A stretch of DNA of 62,013 nucleotides, from assembly GCA_964577375.1 (NCBI GenBank), contig CAZNYW010000021.1, positions 1 through 62,013 on the forward strand. Direction: 5' to 3'. The translations under genes were made by a program, and so were the position numbers. This DNA comes from DATKUC01 sp964577375 (GTDB lineage Bacteria > Spirochaetota > Spirochaetia > DSM-27196 > DATKUC01). The notes beneath the pieces are model-generated. The model saw nothing but the letters and a program-made list of their open reading frames with translations. It was not told the origin of the DNA and made no database searches. Positions 54,731-62,013 of this stretch are shown in pieces (position 1 is the stretch's first letter; every line of letters starts with the position of its first letter).

Positions 54731-55767
54731 GATTTCAGGTATCCGAGCTTTACGAAGGTCTCAGCGTTCAGGATGGCGGCACCGGCCGCGCCGCGCACGG
54801 TGTTGTGGCCGAGGATAACCATCTTTACGTCAAAAACCGGGCAGGGGCGAATCCGCCCTACGCAGGTCGCCATTCCGCGCTCGAGCCAGATATCGCGGGC
54901 CGGCTGCGGGTGATCGGGCTGATCCATCACGAGAATCGGATGTTCCGGCGCCGAAGGCAGCCGCCTCTCCTGCGGAAGGCCGGAGAAGGAGCGAAGCGCG
55001 CGGGCGACCTCGGCAATTTCCGGTTTGCGCTCAAATTTGACCGAGAGCGTTTCGGTATGGCCGTCGAACACCGCAACGCGGTTGCACTGCGCGCTTATCG
55101 CGAAGGGTGCAGGTTCCACCACGCCGTCCTTGAGCGTTCCGATGATCTTCTGCGTCTCCCGCTCCATCTTCTCCTCTTCATCGGCAATGTAGGGAATCAC
55201 GTTGCCGAGAATGTCCATGGAAGCAACCCCGGGGTAACCGGCACCGGAGATCGCCTGCATGGTCGTCACGTGAACCGAGGCGACACCGAAGGCGCGGTGA
55301 AGCGGTGCGAGAGCCATGGCGAGAAACATCGTCGAGCAGTTTGAATTGGTGATTATTCCGCCCTTGTAACGCTGGGTGCCCACCATCGCGAGGTGGTCCG
55401 GGTTTATCTCCGGAATTACCAGGGGCACATCCGGGTCCATCCGGTGATTCTTGCTGTTGCTGATTACGAAGTGTCCCTTTTCGGCATAGGCGGTCTCGGC
55501 CGCGCCTGCAACCGAGCTGTCCAGTCCTGAAAACAGAATTTGCGCATCCAGGGAATCATCGAGACCCTTCACCTGCATTGATGCGAACGGCTGCGGGACC
55601 GGGACATCCTGTTTCCATTTGACGACTTCCGAATAGGCGCGGCCGGCGGATCGTTCGGAGGCAACCAGCTCCCGGATTTCGAAGTAGGGATGTCCCTGGA
55701 GTAGTATGATGAATTTCTGGCCCACCGTTCCGGTGGCACCGAGTACGCCGACGGGTATCTTGTCCAC
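54727..55767 (-). CDS. asd: aspartate-semialdehyde dehydrogenase, archaeal/fungal type
   Basis: A 346-residue NADP enzyme for the second step of the aspartate pathway. The N-terminal GATGTVGQKFI binds the cofactor and C144 in TNSNCSTMFLA is the catalytic cysteine. The sequence (GHPYFEIRELVASERSAGRA and the VTTMQAISGAGYPGV block) is of the branch typical of archaea, fungi and some bacteria rather than the enterobacterial form. It heads the asd-lysC operon and is divergent from the phosphorylase gene. Confidence 0.93.
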   Translation of the reverse strand: MDKIPVGVLGATGTVGQKFIILLQGHPYFEIRELVASERSAGRAYSEVVKWKQDVPVPQPFASMQVKGLDDSLDAQILFSGLDSSVAGAAETAYAEKGHFVISNSKNHRMDPDVPLVIPEINPDHLAMVGTQRYKGGIITNSNCSTMFLAMALAPLHRAFGVASVHVTTMQAISGAGYPGVASMDILGNVIPYIADEEEKMERETQKIIGTLKDGVVEPAPFAISAQCNRVAVFDGHTETLSVKFERKPEIAEVARALRSFSGLPQERRLPSAPEHPILVMDQPDHPQPARDIWLERGMATCVGRIRPCPVFDVKMVILGHNTVRGAAGAAILNAETFVKLGYLKS

Positions 55768-55787
55768 GAATTGCTCCTCGCGCGCGA

Positions 55788-55816
55788 TTCAACAAATTTC
55801 ATTTATGAGGTATCAT
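55788..55816 (+). promoter_or_regulatory. candidate promoter for the phosphorylase-dinG unit in a divergent intergenic region
   Basis: TTCAAC (55788-55793), 17 nt and TATCAT (55811-55816) on the plus strand. On the minus strand TTGACA (complement of 55830-55835) faces the opposite way toward asd, but its -10 is weak. GAGGT/ACCTC arms flank the shared centre, so an operator is possible. Confidence 0.4.
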
Positions 55817-55863
55817 ATCGAAACACCTCTGTCAACGAAATCCAAAGCAGGCTGGAGGGGGAG

Positions 55864-56688
55864 ATGAGACCGGGATTCAATGGGCGCTCGGAGAGCGCGG
55901 CCGCGTCAATAGCATCACTGTGGGGGAACGACCTTCCGACGCCCGGCGTCGGAGTAATCCTCGGTTCCGGCCTCTCTTCGATAGCCGATACGATAGGCGG
56001 CAGGGAGATTCCCTACAACAGAATCACCGAGTTCCCGGCGCCGACGGTCGCGGGCCACCGTGGTACGCTTTTTCTCTCCGGGAAAGCGGCGGTGATGGCG
56101 GGAAGGTTCCACTTCTACGAAGGTCATCCTATCGACGATATCGTGCTCCCCGTTGCGGTCCTCCGTAAGCTCGGCGTTCACACCCTGATCGTCACCAACG
56201 CGAGCGGCGGCATCAATCGCAGCTACCGTCCCGGCGAGCTCGTGCTCATCCGCGACCACATCAATCTCCTCGGCGTCAATCCGCTCTGCGGTCCCAACGA
56301 CGACTCGCTCGGTCCGCGCTTCAGCGATATGACCGAGGCGTACAGCGGTGAGCTCCGCGTGCTCGCACGGGAGACTTCGAAGCTCGACCTCGCAGAGGGG
56401 GTTTACGCGGCCCTGCTCGGACCGAGCTACGAGACACCGGCAGAGATCGGCATGCTCGCCGCCATCGGCGCCGATCTCGTGGGGATGTCGACGGTTCCGG
56501 AGGTCATTCTGGCGCGTTATCTGGGTATGCACGTCCTCGGCATAAGCTGCGTCACCAACCTCGCGTCCGGACTCGGTGAAGGCGCTCTGGATCACACGGA
56601 GGTGGTGGCGACCGGCAAGCGGGTCGAGCAGAGCCTTGGCTCACTCATCCACGCGGTTATCGATCGGCTTGAAGTGCGGGAGAGTTAG
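55864..56688 (+). CDS. purine nucleoside phosphorylase
   Basis: A 274-residue trimeric-type phosphorylase that cleaves purine nucleosides with phosphate. The phosphate-binding GVILGSGLSS, VAGHRGTLFL, GRFHFYEGHP, VTNASGGIN, the DHINLLGVNPL segment and GPSYETPAEI with LVGMSTVPEVI follow the PNP-I pattern. ATG 55864 is chosen because GGAGGGGGAG precedes it; an earlier in-frame start lies in the promoter region. The DinG-like gene follows by 40 nt. Confidence 0.93.
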   Translation: MRPGFNGRSESAAASIASLWGNDLPTPGVGVILGSGLSSIADTIGGREIPYNRITEFPAPTVAGHRGTLFLSGKAAVMAGRFHFYEGHPIDDIVLPVAVLRKLGVHTLIVTNASGGINRSYRPGELVLIRDHINLLGVNPLCGPNDDSLGPRFSDMTEAYSGELRVLARETSKLDLAEGVYAALLGPSYETPAEIGMLAAIGADLVGMSTVPEVILARYLGMHVLGISCVTNLASGLGEGALDHTEVVATGKRVEQSLGSLIHAVIDRLEVRES

Positions 56689-56728
56689 CCGGACCAGGCG
56701 CAGCAGCAGAGGTAGCCGGCCGTAACAG

Positions 56729-59209
56729 ATGCGCGCTTCTGAAAGGATTCTTCCTGACATCATCGAAATACTTCGACGAGAGATTGCCGCATCCGACGGC
56801 AATGAGGTGGTCTTCGTGGGCCGCGTCGATCCCGACGGTCTCGTCTGCGAGGTCCGTGCGGTCGGCCACGGGGACGAGTCCGAGGTCCCGGCGCCGCTGC
56901 CCCACCTCGAGCGCGGTGATGTCGTGATCCACAACCATCCTGGCGGTCTTCTACGTCCGAGCCGTGCCGATCTCTCGGTGGCGGCCGAACTCGGCAGCCT
57001 CGGAATCGGCTCCTATATCGTAGACAACGACGCGGAGAATCTCTATGCGATCGTCGAGCCGCTGCCCGTCCGCGAGCTCACCCCGCTCGACCCGGAGGAG
57101 CTCGTCGATCTCATTTCCGATGATGGAGAGCTCGCCCGCCTTCTCACGGCGTACGAGCCGCGTGAGAGTCAGATCGAGATGCTTCGTCTGGTGGTGCGGG
57201 CTCTCAACGAGAGCAGCCTCTGCGCGGCGGAGGCCGGCACCGGTGTCGGCAAGTCATTCGCCTACCTGCTTCCGGCGCTGGCGTGGGCAATACGCAACGA
57301 TGAGCGCGTCGTGGTGTCGACCGCGACCATCAATCTCCAGCAGCAGCTCGTCGAGAAGGACATCCCCGTGGTGAAGCAGCTGCTCGGCACCGATGCAAAG
57401 GTGGTGCTGGTGAAGGGGAGAGGCAACTACCTCTGTCTCAACCGCCTCGATGAGCTCGTCGAAGAGGAGGGCGGCCTCTTCGATCAGGAGAACAGCGAGC
57501 TCGCCGCCATTCGCGAGTGGGCGAAGACGACGGCAACCGGCAGTAAGTCGGATCTTCCCTTCGTGCCGCAGGACAGCCTCTGGTGGCAGGTATGTTCGGA
57601 CGCCGAGTCATGTTCGGGACTTCGCTGCCGCAACCGGGAGAACTGCTTCCTGCTGCGGGCGCGCCGGGAGGCGGCGGGCGCACGCGTGCTCATCGCCAAT
57701 CATCATCTGCTCTTCTCCGACCTCGCTGCCCGGCTTCACGGCGCCGGCTACGATACAACGGCGGTGCTGCCGCCCTTCCAACGGATCATCTTTGACGAGG
57801 CGCACAACATCGAAAATGCAGCGACCTCCTATTTCTCCGAATCGTTCAGCAGACTCGCTGTCTACAAGTTTCTTTCGAGGCTGCAGCGGGTGCGCCGTGG
57901 ACGGACCTACGGGCTTCTCTCCCAGCTCGAGCGGGTTGCAGGCAGAAAGCTCCCGGGAGTGACCGGCCGGCTTCCGCGCATTCGCGAGCTTGCCGATGCG
58001 CTCGATACGGCTGCTCAGGAGCTCCTGGTTTCGGGCGGCAGCTTCAGGCTGTTCGGCGAGCCGGATCCGACAGTGCGCCGGGCGCTATTCGATCCCATGC
58101 GCGCACTGCAGAGCGAGCTGCTGGAGGTGGTCGCGCAGGTAGCCGACGTGATCGCGGATCTCGACGAGGACGACCGCGAGCTTTCGGAGATCCACGATAC
58201 ACGGCTCATCCTCCGGCGCATGGAGGAGATCGGCTCGATCTGCCAGAAGTTCAGCTGCTACGATGAGAATCCCGACCGGGTTTTCTGGCTGGAACGTACC
58301 CGGACTGCGACGAGAGAGGCCTTCGTTCGGTTCATCATCACCCCGCTTGAAATTGCGCCGATGATGCGCGAGGCAGTCTATGAGCCGTTCGAATCGATCG
58401 TCTTCACCAGCGCCACGCTTACGGTAAACAATCAATTTGATTTCTGGCTTTCGCGAGTCGGCCTGGGTCCGCCCTCCGGAGACGACATCCTCCTGGGGGC
58501 ATTCCCTTCGCCGTTTCCCTACCGGGAGCGGGTGCTGCTCGGGGTGCCGACCGACGCGCCGATGCCCAACGATCCCTCATATGGTGCGTTTCTCAACCGC
58601 TTCCTGTCCGACCTGCTTCTCGTCTCCGGCGGCCGCGCGCTGGTGCTCTTCACCTCCTACGAGATGCTCGTCAACGCATACAAAGCCGTGAAGCCGGTGA
58701 TGGACCGCGAAGGAATCTCTATGTTCCGGCAGGGCGAGGAGGAGCGCGGCCGACTGCTCAGCCGGTTCAAGACCGATCTGGCGAGCGTGCTCTTCGCTAC
58801 CGAAAGCTTCTGGGAGGGTGTGGATGCACCGGGCGAGGCTCTCGAGCTGGTGGTCATCTGCCGCCTGCCGTTTCGCGTCCCCACGGAACCAATCCTGGTG
58901 GCGCGCACCGAGGCGGTTGAGGCGCGGGGCGGAAATCCTTTCTTCGAGCTCTCGCTTCCGGAGGCAGTGGTCAAGTTGAGACAGGGATTCGGGAGACTGA
59001 TGCGACGTCACACCGACCGCGGAGTTGTCATCATAACGGATGTCCGCGTGGCGAAGAAGAGTTACGGGCGGCTCTTTCTTCAGTCACTTCCGCCGACACG
59101 AAGGAGCCTGCGCGAGTCATCGTCGCTGCTGCTCGAGATGGAAGACTTCCTGTTCAGCGATACTGCGCGAGTGCGGGAGCCCGACGAACCGGCACACCCC
59201 GGATTGTAG
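56729..59209 (+). CDS. DinG-family Fe-S helicase with N-terminal JAMM/RadC-like domain
   Basis: An 826-residue protein. Residues about 22-112 look like a JAB/RadC-type domain with a complete JAMM motif: E26, H68-N-H70-P, S78-x-x-D81 (HNHPGGLLRPSRAD). From about 145 a DinG/XPD superfamily-2 helicase follows, with Walker A GTGVGKS (170-176), DEAH box D356-H359 and QGFGRLMRRHTDRG as motif VI. Cysteines C236, C295, C300 and C306 (plus C289) match the 4Fe-4S pattern of DinG. DinG unwinds R-loops and G-quadruplex structures 5'-3'. The added metalloprotein domain is unusual; RadC-type domains may act as nucleases or deubiquitinase-like proteases. The ribosome binding site is weak. Confidence 0.9.
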   Translation: MRASERILPDIIEILRREIAASDGNEVVFVGRVDPDGLVCEVRAVGHGDESEVPAPLPHLERGDVVIHNHPGGLLRPSRADLSVAAELGSLGIGSYIVDNDAENLYAIVEPLPVRELTPLDPEELVDLISDDGELARLLTAYEPRESQIEMLRLVVRALNESSLCAAEAGTGVGKSFAYLLPALAWAIRNDERVVVSTATINLQQQLVEKDIPVVKQLLGTDAKVVLVKGRGNYLCLNRLDELVEEEGGLFDQENSELAAIREWAKTTATGSKSDLPFVPQDSLWWQVCSDAESCSGLRCRNRENCFLLRARREAAGARVLIANHHLLFSDLAARLHGAGYDTTAVLPPFQRIIFDEAHNIENAATSYFSESFSRLAVYKFLSRLQRVRRGRTYGLLSQLERVAGRKLPGVTGRLPRIRELADALDTAAQELLVSGGSFRLFGEPDPTVRRALFDPMRALQSELLEVVAQVADVIADLDEDDRELSEIHDTRLILRRMEEIGSICQKFSCYDENPDRVFWLERTRTATREAFVRFIITPLEIAPMMREAVYEPFESIVFTSATLTVNNQFDFWLSRVGLGPPSGDDILLGAFPSPFPYRERVLLGVPTDAPMPNDPSYGAFLNRFLSDLLLVSGGRALVLFTSYEMLVNAYKAVKPVMDREGISMFRQGEEERGRLLSRFKTDLASVLFATESFWEGVDAPGEALELVVICRLPFRVPTEPILVARTEAVEARGGNPFFELSLPEAVVKLRQGFGRLMRRHTDRGVVIITDVRVAKKSYGRLFLQSLPPTRRSLRESSSLLLEMEDFLFSDTARVREPDEPAHPGL

Positions 59210-59227
59210 AGATTTCGTGCGGGCAAC

Positions 59228-59258
59228 AAAAAAGCCTGCATATAGAGCAGGCTTTTTT
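59228..59258. terminator. bidirectional terminator between dinG-like gene and groES
   Basis: AAAAAAGCCTGC (59228-59239), a 7-nt loop, GCAGGC and TTTTTT (59247-59258). The symmetrical A and T runs let it end both the plus-strand dinG-like transcript and the minus-strand groES transcript. It therefore shows that groES is not followed by groEL. Confidence 0.9.
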
Positions 59259-59309
59259 GGCCGGTCGCCCCGTCAGGTGCTCCGGTTCATCGGTTTGGAA
59301 GACGGACGA

Positions 59310-59576
59310 TCAGCTGATGACCGCAAGAATGTCGGACATCTTTACGATAAGATGCTCGACACCGTCCACCTTGATGTTGGTGCCGGCGTACTTGTCGTAC
59401 ATTACCCGGTCACCGCTCTTCACCTTGATCACGTCCTTGTCATCACCAACCGCTACGACGACTCCCGTCTGGGTCTTTTCCTGCGCAGTCTGTGGGATGT
59501 ACAAGCCACCCTTCGTTTGAGTCTCGCCCTCTTCTGTCTTGAGGAGTATGCGGTCTCCAAGGGGCTTTATTTTCAT
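59310..59576 (-). CDS. groES: co-chaperonin GroES
   Basis: An 88-residue lid protein of the GroEL folding chamber. It begins MKIKPLGDRILLKTEEGETQ, with the mobile loop TKGGLYIPQTAQEKTQTGVV and the roof region around GDRVMYDKYAGTNI. ATG 59576 is chosen because AGGAGG sits just upstream; the longer opening lacks similarity. groEL is not adjacent, and a terminator lies 50 nt downstream, so the gene is monocistronic. No CIRCE element was found; a normal sigma-70 promoter serves it. Confidence 0.96.
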   Translation of the reverse strand: MKIKPLGDRILLKTEEGETQTKGGLYIPQTAQEKTQTGVVVAVGDDKDVIKVKSGDRVMYDKYAGTNIKVDGVEHLIVKMSDILAVIS

Positions 59577-59638
59577 ACGTTCCTCCTGAAGGTTAGAAAA
59601 AGTGTTGCATTGTCCTGGAATTGCGTTGGCTCGAAGCA

Positions 59639-59667
59639 AATATACGATTCTTTCCCCTGTCGGTCAA
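59639..59667 (-). promoter_or_regulatory. sigma-70 promoter for groES
   Basis: On the minus strand TTGACC (complement of 59662-59667), 17 nt and TATATT (complement of 59639-59644). The leader would be about 55 nt. No CIRCE inverted repeat overlaps it. Confidence 0.75.
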
Positions 59668-59746
59668 GGAAAATGTCGGGCCGTCGCGAACGCGTCGATG
59701 CTTGTCGGAGCACGCATGTGATAGTACTTTATCAGCGGGAGTTGGC

Positions 59747-60415
59747 GTGTCGGACTGGTCACGGTTGTTCAATCAGGGTAAACGGTTTCTCCGCCGGCAT
59801 AGACCGGAGGCGGCACTCGACTGTTTTGTGCGCGGCCTCGAGGTGTGCCCGGACCGGTCGGCGGAAGCGGCAAGGATCACCTATTACATGGGTCTCGCCC
59901 ACCACCGGCTGGGAAACCCCGGCCGGGCGATCGCGAGCTGGATTGAGGCGCAGCGGCAGCACAAGGGGTTTCACCAGCGCAAGATGCTGGAACGCTTTTC
60001 AAACTCCTACGGGATGCCGAAACGGGAGACCGAAAGCCTGGACGACTGGCATGCCTTTTTCGCGTTGCATCTTTCACGGTATCTCGAAAGCAAGCATTCG
60101 CAGCGACTGGACACCCGGGCTGAAGCGGACATGATCCGCGAGCTCATCGAGGACAACTGGAACGCGCTGGTCAACGCAGGCGTTATGGAAGGAAAGTCTG
60201 TGGACGAAAAGTTCCAGCTTTTTTCCGGCATCGTCATCATATTTCCCTATTTTTCCGTACCGGAACATCTCGACGACCGTCTGGTTCACGTGGATTTCAA
60301 GGAAAAGCGGCGAATTCGGCCGCAGGATCGCTGTCCCTGCGGCAGCGGACTGCCGTTCAAGCAGTGCTGCGGGCGCATTCCGACAGAAGATGAGATAATC
60401 GCTGGGGGATTTTGA
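59747..60415 (+). CDS. TPR-like protein with C-terminal SEC-C zinc motif
   Basis: A 222-residue protein. The first ~80 residues have a tetratricopeptide-like helical pattern (RPEAALDCFVRGLEVCPDRS, then ITYYMGLAHHRLGNPGRAIA). A helical middle follows, and the C terminus carries a SEC-C motif CPCGSGLPFKQCCG that binds zinc. GTG 59747 is chosen because GGGAG precedes it by 5 nt; longer in-frame openings start in unconserved sequence. SEC-C domains occur in SecA and many small proteins as interaction modules; the role here is unknown. It lies upstream of the sigma factor gene on the same strand. Confidence 0.8.
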   Translation: MSDWSRLFNQGKRFLRRHRPEAALDCFVRGLEVCPDRSAEAARITYYMGLAHHRLGNPGRAIASWIEAQRQHKGFHQRKMLERFSNSYGMPKRETESLDDWHAFFALHLSRYLESKHSQRLDTRAEADMIRELIEDNWNALVNAGVMEGKSVDEKFQLFSGIVIIFPYFSVPEHLDDRLVHVDFKEKRRIRPQDRCPCGSGLPFKQCCGRIPTEDEIIAGGF

Positions 60416-60442
60416 CCCTATATATAGTGACTTTAACATATT

Positions 60443-60459
60443 TGGGTCCTTTTGACCCA
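60443..60459 (+). promoter_or_regulatory. dyad TGGGTC-N5-GACCCA, possible enhancer site or weak terminator
   Basis: A perfect 6-bp inverted repeat with a 5-nt spacer, centred at 60451, about 100 bp upstream of the -24/-12 element at 60551. TTTTGACCC is also directly repeated at 60410-60418 and 60450-60458. The distance and shape suit an NtrC-type enhancer; as RNA it could be a weak terminator after the SEC-C gene. Confidence 0.45.
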
Positions 60460-60510
60460 GACGGAATTTTCGCTTCGATCAGACATCTCTTATTTCGCCT
60501 GCAAATCTAT

Positions 60511-60539
60511 TCAACAAAATAACTTACAAGGTCTATAGA
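60511..60539 (+). promoter_or_regulatory. alternative sigma-70 promoter for the sigma factor gene
   Basis: TCAACA (60511-60516), 17 nt and TATAGA (60534-60539) give a moderate housekeeping promoter just upstream of the sigma-54-like element. The gene may have two promoters. Confidence 0.4.
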
Positions 60540-60550
60540 AATCTCGATGC

Positions 60551-60567
60551 TTGGCATGACGATTGCT
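60551..60567 (+). promoter_or_regulatory. sigma-54 (-24/-12) promoter ahead of the sigma-70-family gene
   Basis: TTGGCATGACGATTGCT matches YTGGCACG-N4-TTGCW with one mismatch (T for C). GG at 60553-60554 and GC at 60565-60566 have 10-nt spacing. The start site would be near 60578, just at the Shine-Dalgarno GAGGAG (60579-60584), which gives a very short leader. Confidence 0.65.
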
Positions 60568-60590
60568 TAAATATAGGCGAGGAGTATGAG

Positions 60591-61478
60591 ATGCCAGTAG
60601 CGAAGAAAAAAGTAGAGAAGAAAGCACCTTATAAGCGTTCCACAAAAGAAGATGAAAACATCATTTCCATCTACCTCAAGGAAATCAACAAAATTCCGCT
60701 CCTGACTCGGTCTGAAGAGGACCATTATGCGCGCCGCGCGGCAGACGGCGACAAGGCAGCGAAGGACAAGCTCGTACAGGCGAACCTTCGCTTTGTCGTC
60801 AACGTTGCAAAGAAGTACCAGAATCAAGGGCTTCCCCTTTCCGATCTCATCAGCGAAGGCAATATCGGTCTGATGAATGCAATCGAGCGATTCGACGTCG
60901 ATAAAGGGTACCACTTCATCTCTTACGCGGTTTGGTGGATCCGGCAGGCTATTCTCAAGGCCATCTGCGAGAAGTCGAGAATGATCCGGCTCCCGCTCAA
61001 CCGGGCGAACGAGCTTGTGCAGATCGAGAAGGTCAGAAAGCAGATCCAGAGCGAACGCAGCGAAGAGGCCGAGATAAAGCAGATTGCCCGGCAGCTCAAC
61101 ATGGACGAGGATCACGTGGCCGATCTGATCAATATCTCCCGCGACCTGATCTCGCTGGAGACCCCTGTGTACGCGGAAAAGGATTCATCACTGCTCGGCG
61201 ACTTTGTTGAGGATGAAGGCTACAAGCAGCCCGAAGCCTCTGTTGTTGAGAAGTCGCTCCGCGAGGACATTAATGCTATTCTGAGCACACTGAGTGACAA
61301 AGAGGCGGAGATCGTCCAGTACAGATTCGGCCTGAACGGACGAAGTCCCCTCTCGCTCAAGGAGATCGGAGACAAGTACAATCTGACGAAGGAGCGGATT
61401 CGCCAGATCGAAAAGAAGGCGATAAAGCGGCTTCAGCACCCCAAGAGAAGCCAGTATCTCGAAGCCTACATTGCATAG
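60591..61478 (+). CDS. short sigma-70-family (RpoD/RpoS-like) RNA polymerase sigma factor
   Basis: A 295-residue sigma factor with a basic N terminus and no region 1.1. Region 1.2 is IISIYLKEINKIPLLTRSEE, region 2 has NLRFVVNVAKKYQNQGLPLS and YHFISYAVWWIRQAILKAI (-10 recognition), region 3 follows, and region 4.2 is LKEIGDKYNLTKERIRQIEK. The size and lack of region 1.1 resemble group 2 factors such as RpoS more than a primary RpoD, but small RpoD forms exist. The -24/-12 element upstream suggests control by sigma-54, as for Borrelia rpoS. GAGGAG is the ribosome binding site. Confidence 0.88.
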   Translation: MPVAKKKVEKKAPYKRSTKEDENIISIYLKEINKIPLLTRSEEDHYARRAADGDKAAKDKLVQANLRFVVNVAKKYQNQGLPLSDLISEGNIGLMNAIERFDVDKGYHFISYAVWWIRQAILKAICEKSRMIRLPLNRANELVQIEKVRKQIQSERSEEAEIKQIARQLNMDEDHVADLINISRDLISLETPVYAEKDSSLLGDFVEDEGYKQPEASVVEKSLREDINAILSTLSDKEAEIVQYRFGLNGRSPLSLKEIGDKYNLTKERIRQIEKKAIKRLQHPKRSQYLEAYIA

Positions 61479-61520
61479 TTGCGGATAGCTAATTGAATAG
61501 ATAAATCTAAAAAATGGACG

Positions 61521-61546
61521 GGCACCCGAAAGGGTGCCTTCGTATT
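61521..61546 (+). terminator. hairpin terminator after the sigma factor gene
   Basis: GGCACCC-GAAA-GGGTGCC (61521-61538), a 7-bp stem with a GNRA-type loop, is followed by TTCGTATTT. The U tract is imperfect, so termination may be partial. Confidence 0.65.
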
Positions 61547-61569
61547 TCCGGCGCGCCCCGGCTCCGTTG

Positions 61570-61598
61570 TTGACAGAGCCCCTCTTTTTCTTTACGCT
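61570..61598 (+). promoter_or_regulatory. candidate sigma-70 promoter for ppdK
   Basis: TTGACA (61570-61575), 17 nt and a weak TACGCT (61593-61598). The -35 is perfect but the -10 matches only three positions, so activation or a different -10 is possible. Confidence 0.4.
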
Positions 61599-61652
61599 TT
61601 CCTCCATAGTAGCACAAAAACCACAATACAATTCTTGGGGGTAAATACAATT

Positions 61653-62013
61653 ATGGCAAATAAGCGAGTGTACTATTTCGGGGGCGGTAAGGCCGAAGGC
61701 AACGGCCAGATGAAGGCCCTCCTCGGCGGCAAGGGTGCCGGTCTCGCCGAGATGACAAATCTTGGTGTTCCGGTTCCTCCCGGGTTCACCATTTCCACCG
61801 AGGTGTGCGATGAGTTCTACAAAAACAATCGCCGCTACCCGGCCGGACTCGAGGATGAGGTTGCGCAGAATCTTTCCAAGCTCGAGACGATGATGGGCAA
61901 GAAGCTCGGGGATGCGAACGATCCACTTCTTGTTTCGGTCCGCTCAGGCGCTGCGGTTTCGATGCCCGGCATGATGGATACCGTCCTCAACCTTGGTCTC
62001 AATGACAAGGCCG
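61653..62013 (+). CDS. ppdK: pyruvate, phosphate dikinase (5' part, runs off the window)
   Basis: The first 120 residues of a protein normally of about 880. The N terminus (VYYFGGGKAEGNGQMKALLG, GGKGAGLAEMTNLGVPVPPG) and VSVRSGAAVSMPGMMDTVLN belong to the ATP-grasp nucleotide-binding domain of PPDK. The enzyme interconverts pyruvate and PEP with ATP and phosphate and is common in fermentative spirochaetes. ATG 61653 follows GGGGG. The rest lies beyond position 62013. Confidence 0.95.
   Translation, partial: MANKRVYYFGGGKAEGNGQMKALLGGKGAGLAEMTNLGVPVPPGFTISTEVCDEFYKNNRRYPAGLEDEVAQNLSKLETMMGKKLGDANDPLLVSVRSGAAVSMPGMMDTVLNLGLNDKA

Noticed and set aside
55768..55863. Lysine riboswitch upstream of asd-lysC
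   Set aside because: The interval between the divergent genes is under 100 nt, too short for the ~170-nt aptamer, and no matching structure is visible.
59702..59730. Promoter TTGTCG-N17-TACTTT for the SEC-C protein
   Set aside because: The -10 matches only three positions; too weak to call.
59577..59746. CIRCE heat-shock operator upstream of groES
   Set aside because: No TTAGCACTC-N9-GAGTGCTAA-like repeat was found on either strand.

Overview
The window is about 62 kb of GC-rich bacterial chromosome, and I read it as a free-living spirochaete (Spirochaetales-like). Three things support this. RpoB carries Asn at the position equivalent to E. coli Ser531, the residue behind natural rifampicin resistance in Borrelia, Treponema and Leptospira. 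The order murG - cvpA - clamp-loader gene - PAS histidine kinase - NtrC-type regulator matches the hk2/rrp2 locus of Borrelia and the atoS/atoC locus of Treponema, as I remember them. The ribosomal super-cluster has tuf between rpsG and rpsJ without fusA, and lacks rpsD, infA, adk and map. A run of exactly 100 Ns (30047-30146) shows that this is a scaffold with one assembly gap.

Region 1 (1-28.4 kb) is translation and transcription: the 3' end of tRNA-Thr, rpmG, tRNA-Trp, secE, nusG, rplKAJL, rpoBC, rpsL, rpsG, tuf and then the S10/spc/alpha cluster from rpsJ to rplQ, all on the plus strand. Promoters, an attenuator between rplL and rpoB, a terminator after tuf and a two-tier terminator after rplQ mark the transcription units.

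Region 2 (28.5-41.8 kb) is mixed. It holds a large membrane-anchored protein with Glu-rich 32-residue repeats, broken by the assembly gap; a small membrane protein; a stand-alone type I S-subunit-like DNA recognition domain; rnhA; a frameshifted comM/yifB; an HtrA protease; uvrB; an outer-membrane barrel; an SH3 lipoprotein; and a DUF445 membrane protein.

Region 3 (41.8-53.3 kb) is signalling. It has a diguanylate cyclase with a dead receiver domain and an intact I-site, then phoR-phoB-phoU-pstB on the minus strand without pstSCA, then murG-cvpA-holB-like-HK-NtrC on the plus strand, and a J-domain protein. Region 4 (53.4-62.0 kb) holds lysC-asd, a purine nucleoside phosphorylase, a DinG-type helicase fused to an N-terminal JAMM/RadC-like domain, groES without groEL, a SEC-C protein, a short sigma-70-family factor and the start of ppdK.

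The most interesting reading is regulatory. The sigma-70-family gene at 60591 is preceded by a near-consensus -24/-12 (sigma-54) element, with a dyad about 100 bp upstream, and the same window carries an HK2/Rrp2-like pair with a GAFTGA motif. This resembles the Borrelia Rrp2-RpoN-RpoS cascade. The JAMM-DinG fusion and the orphan S-subunit-like protein are the other leading candidates for new biology. All calls were made by eye, without database searches.
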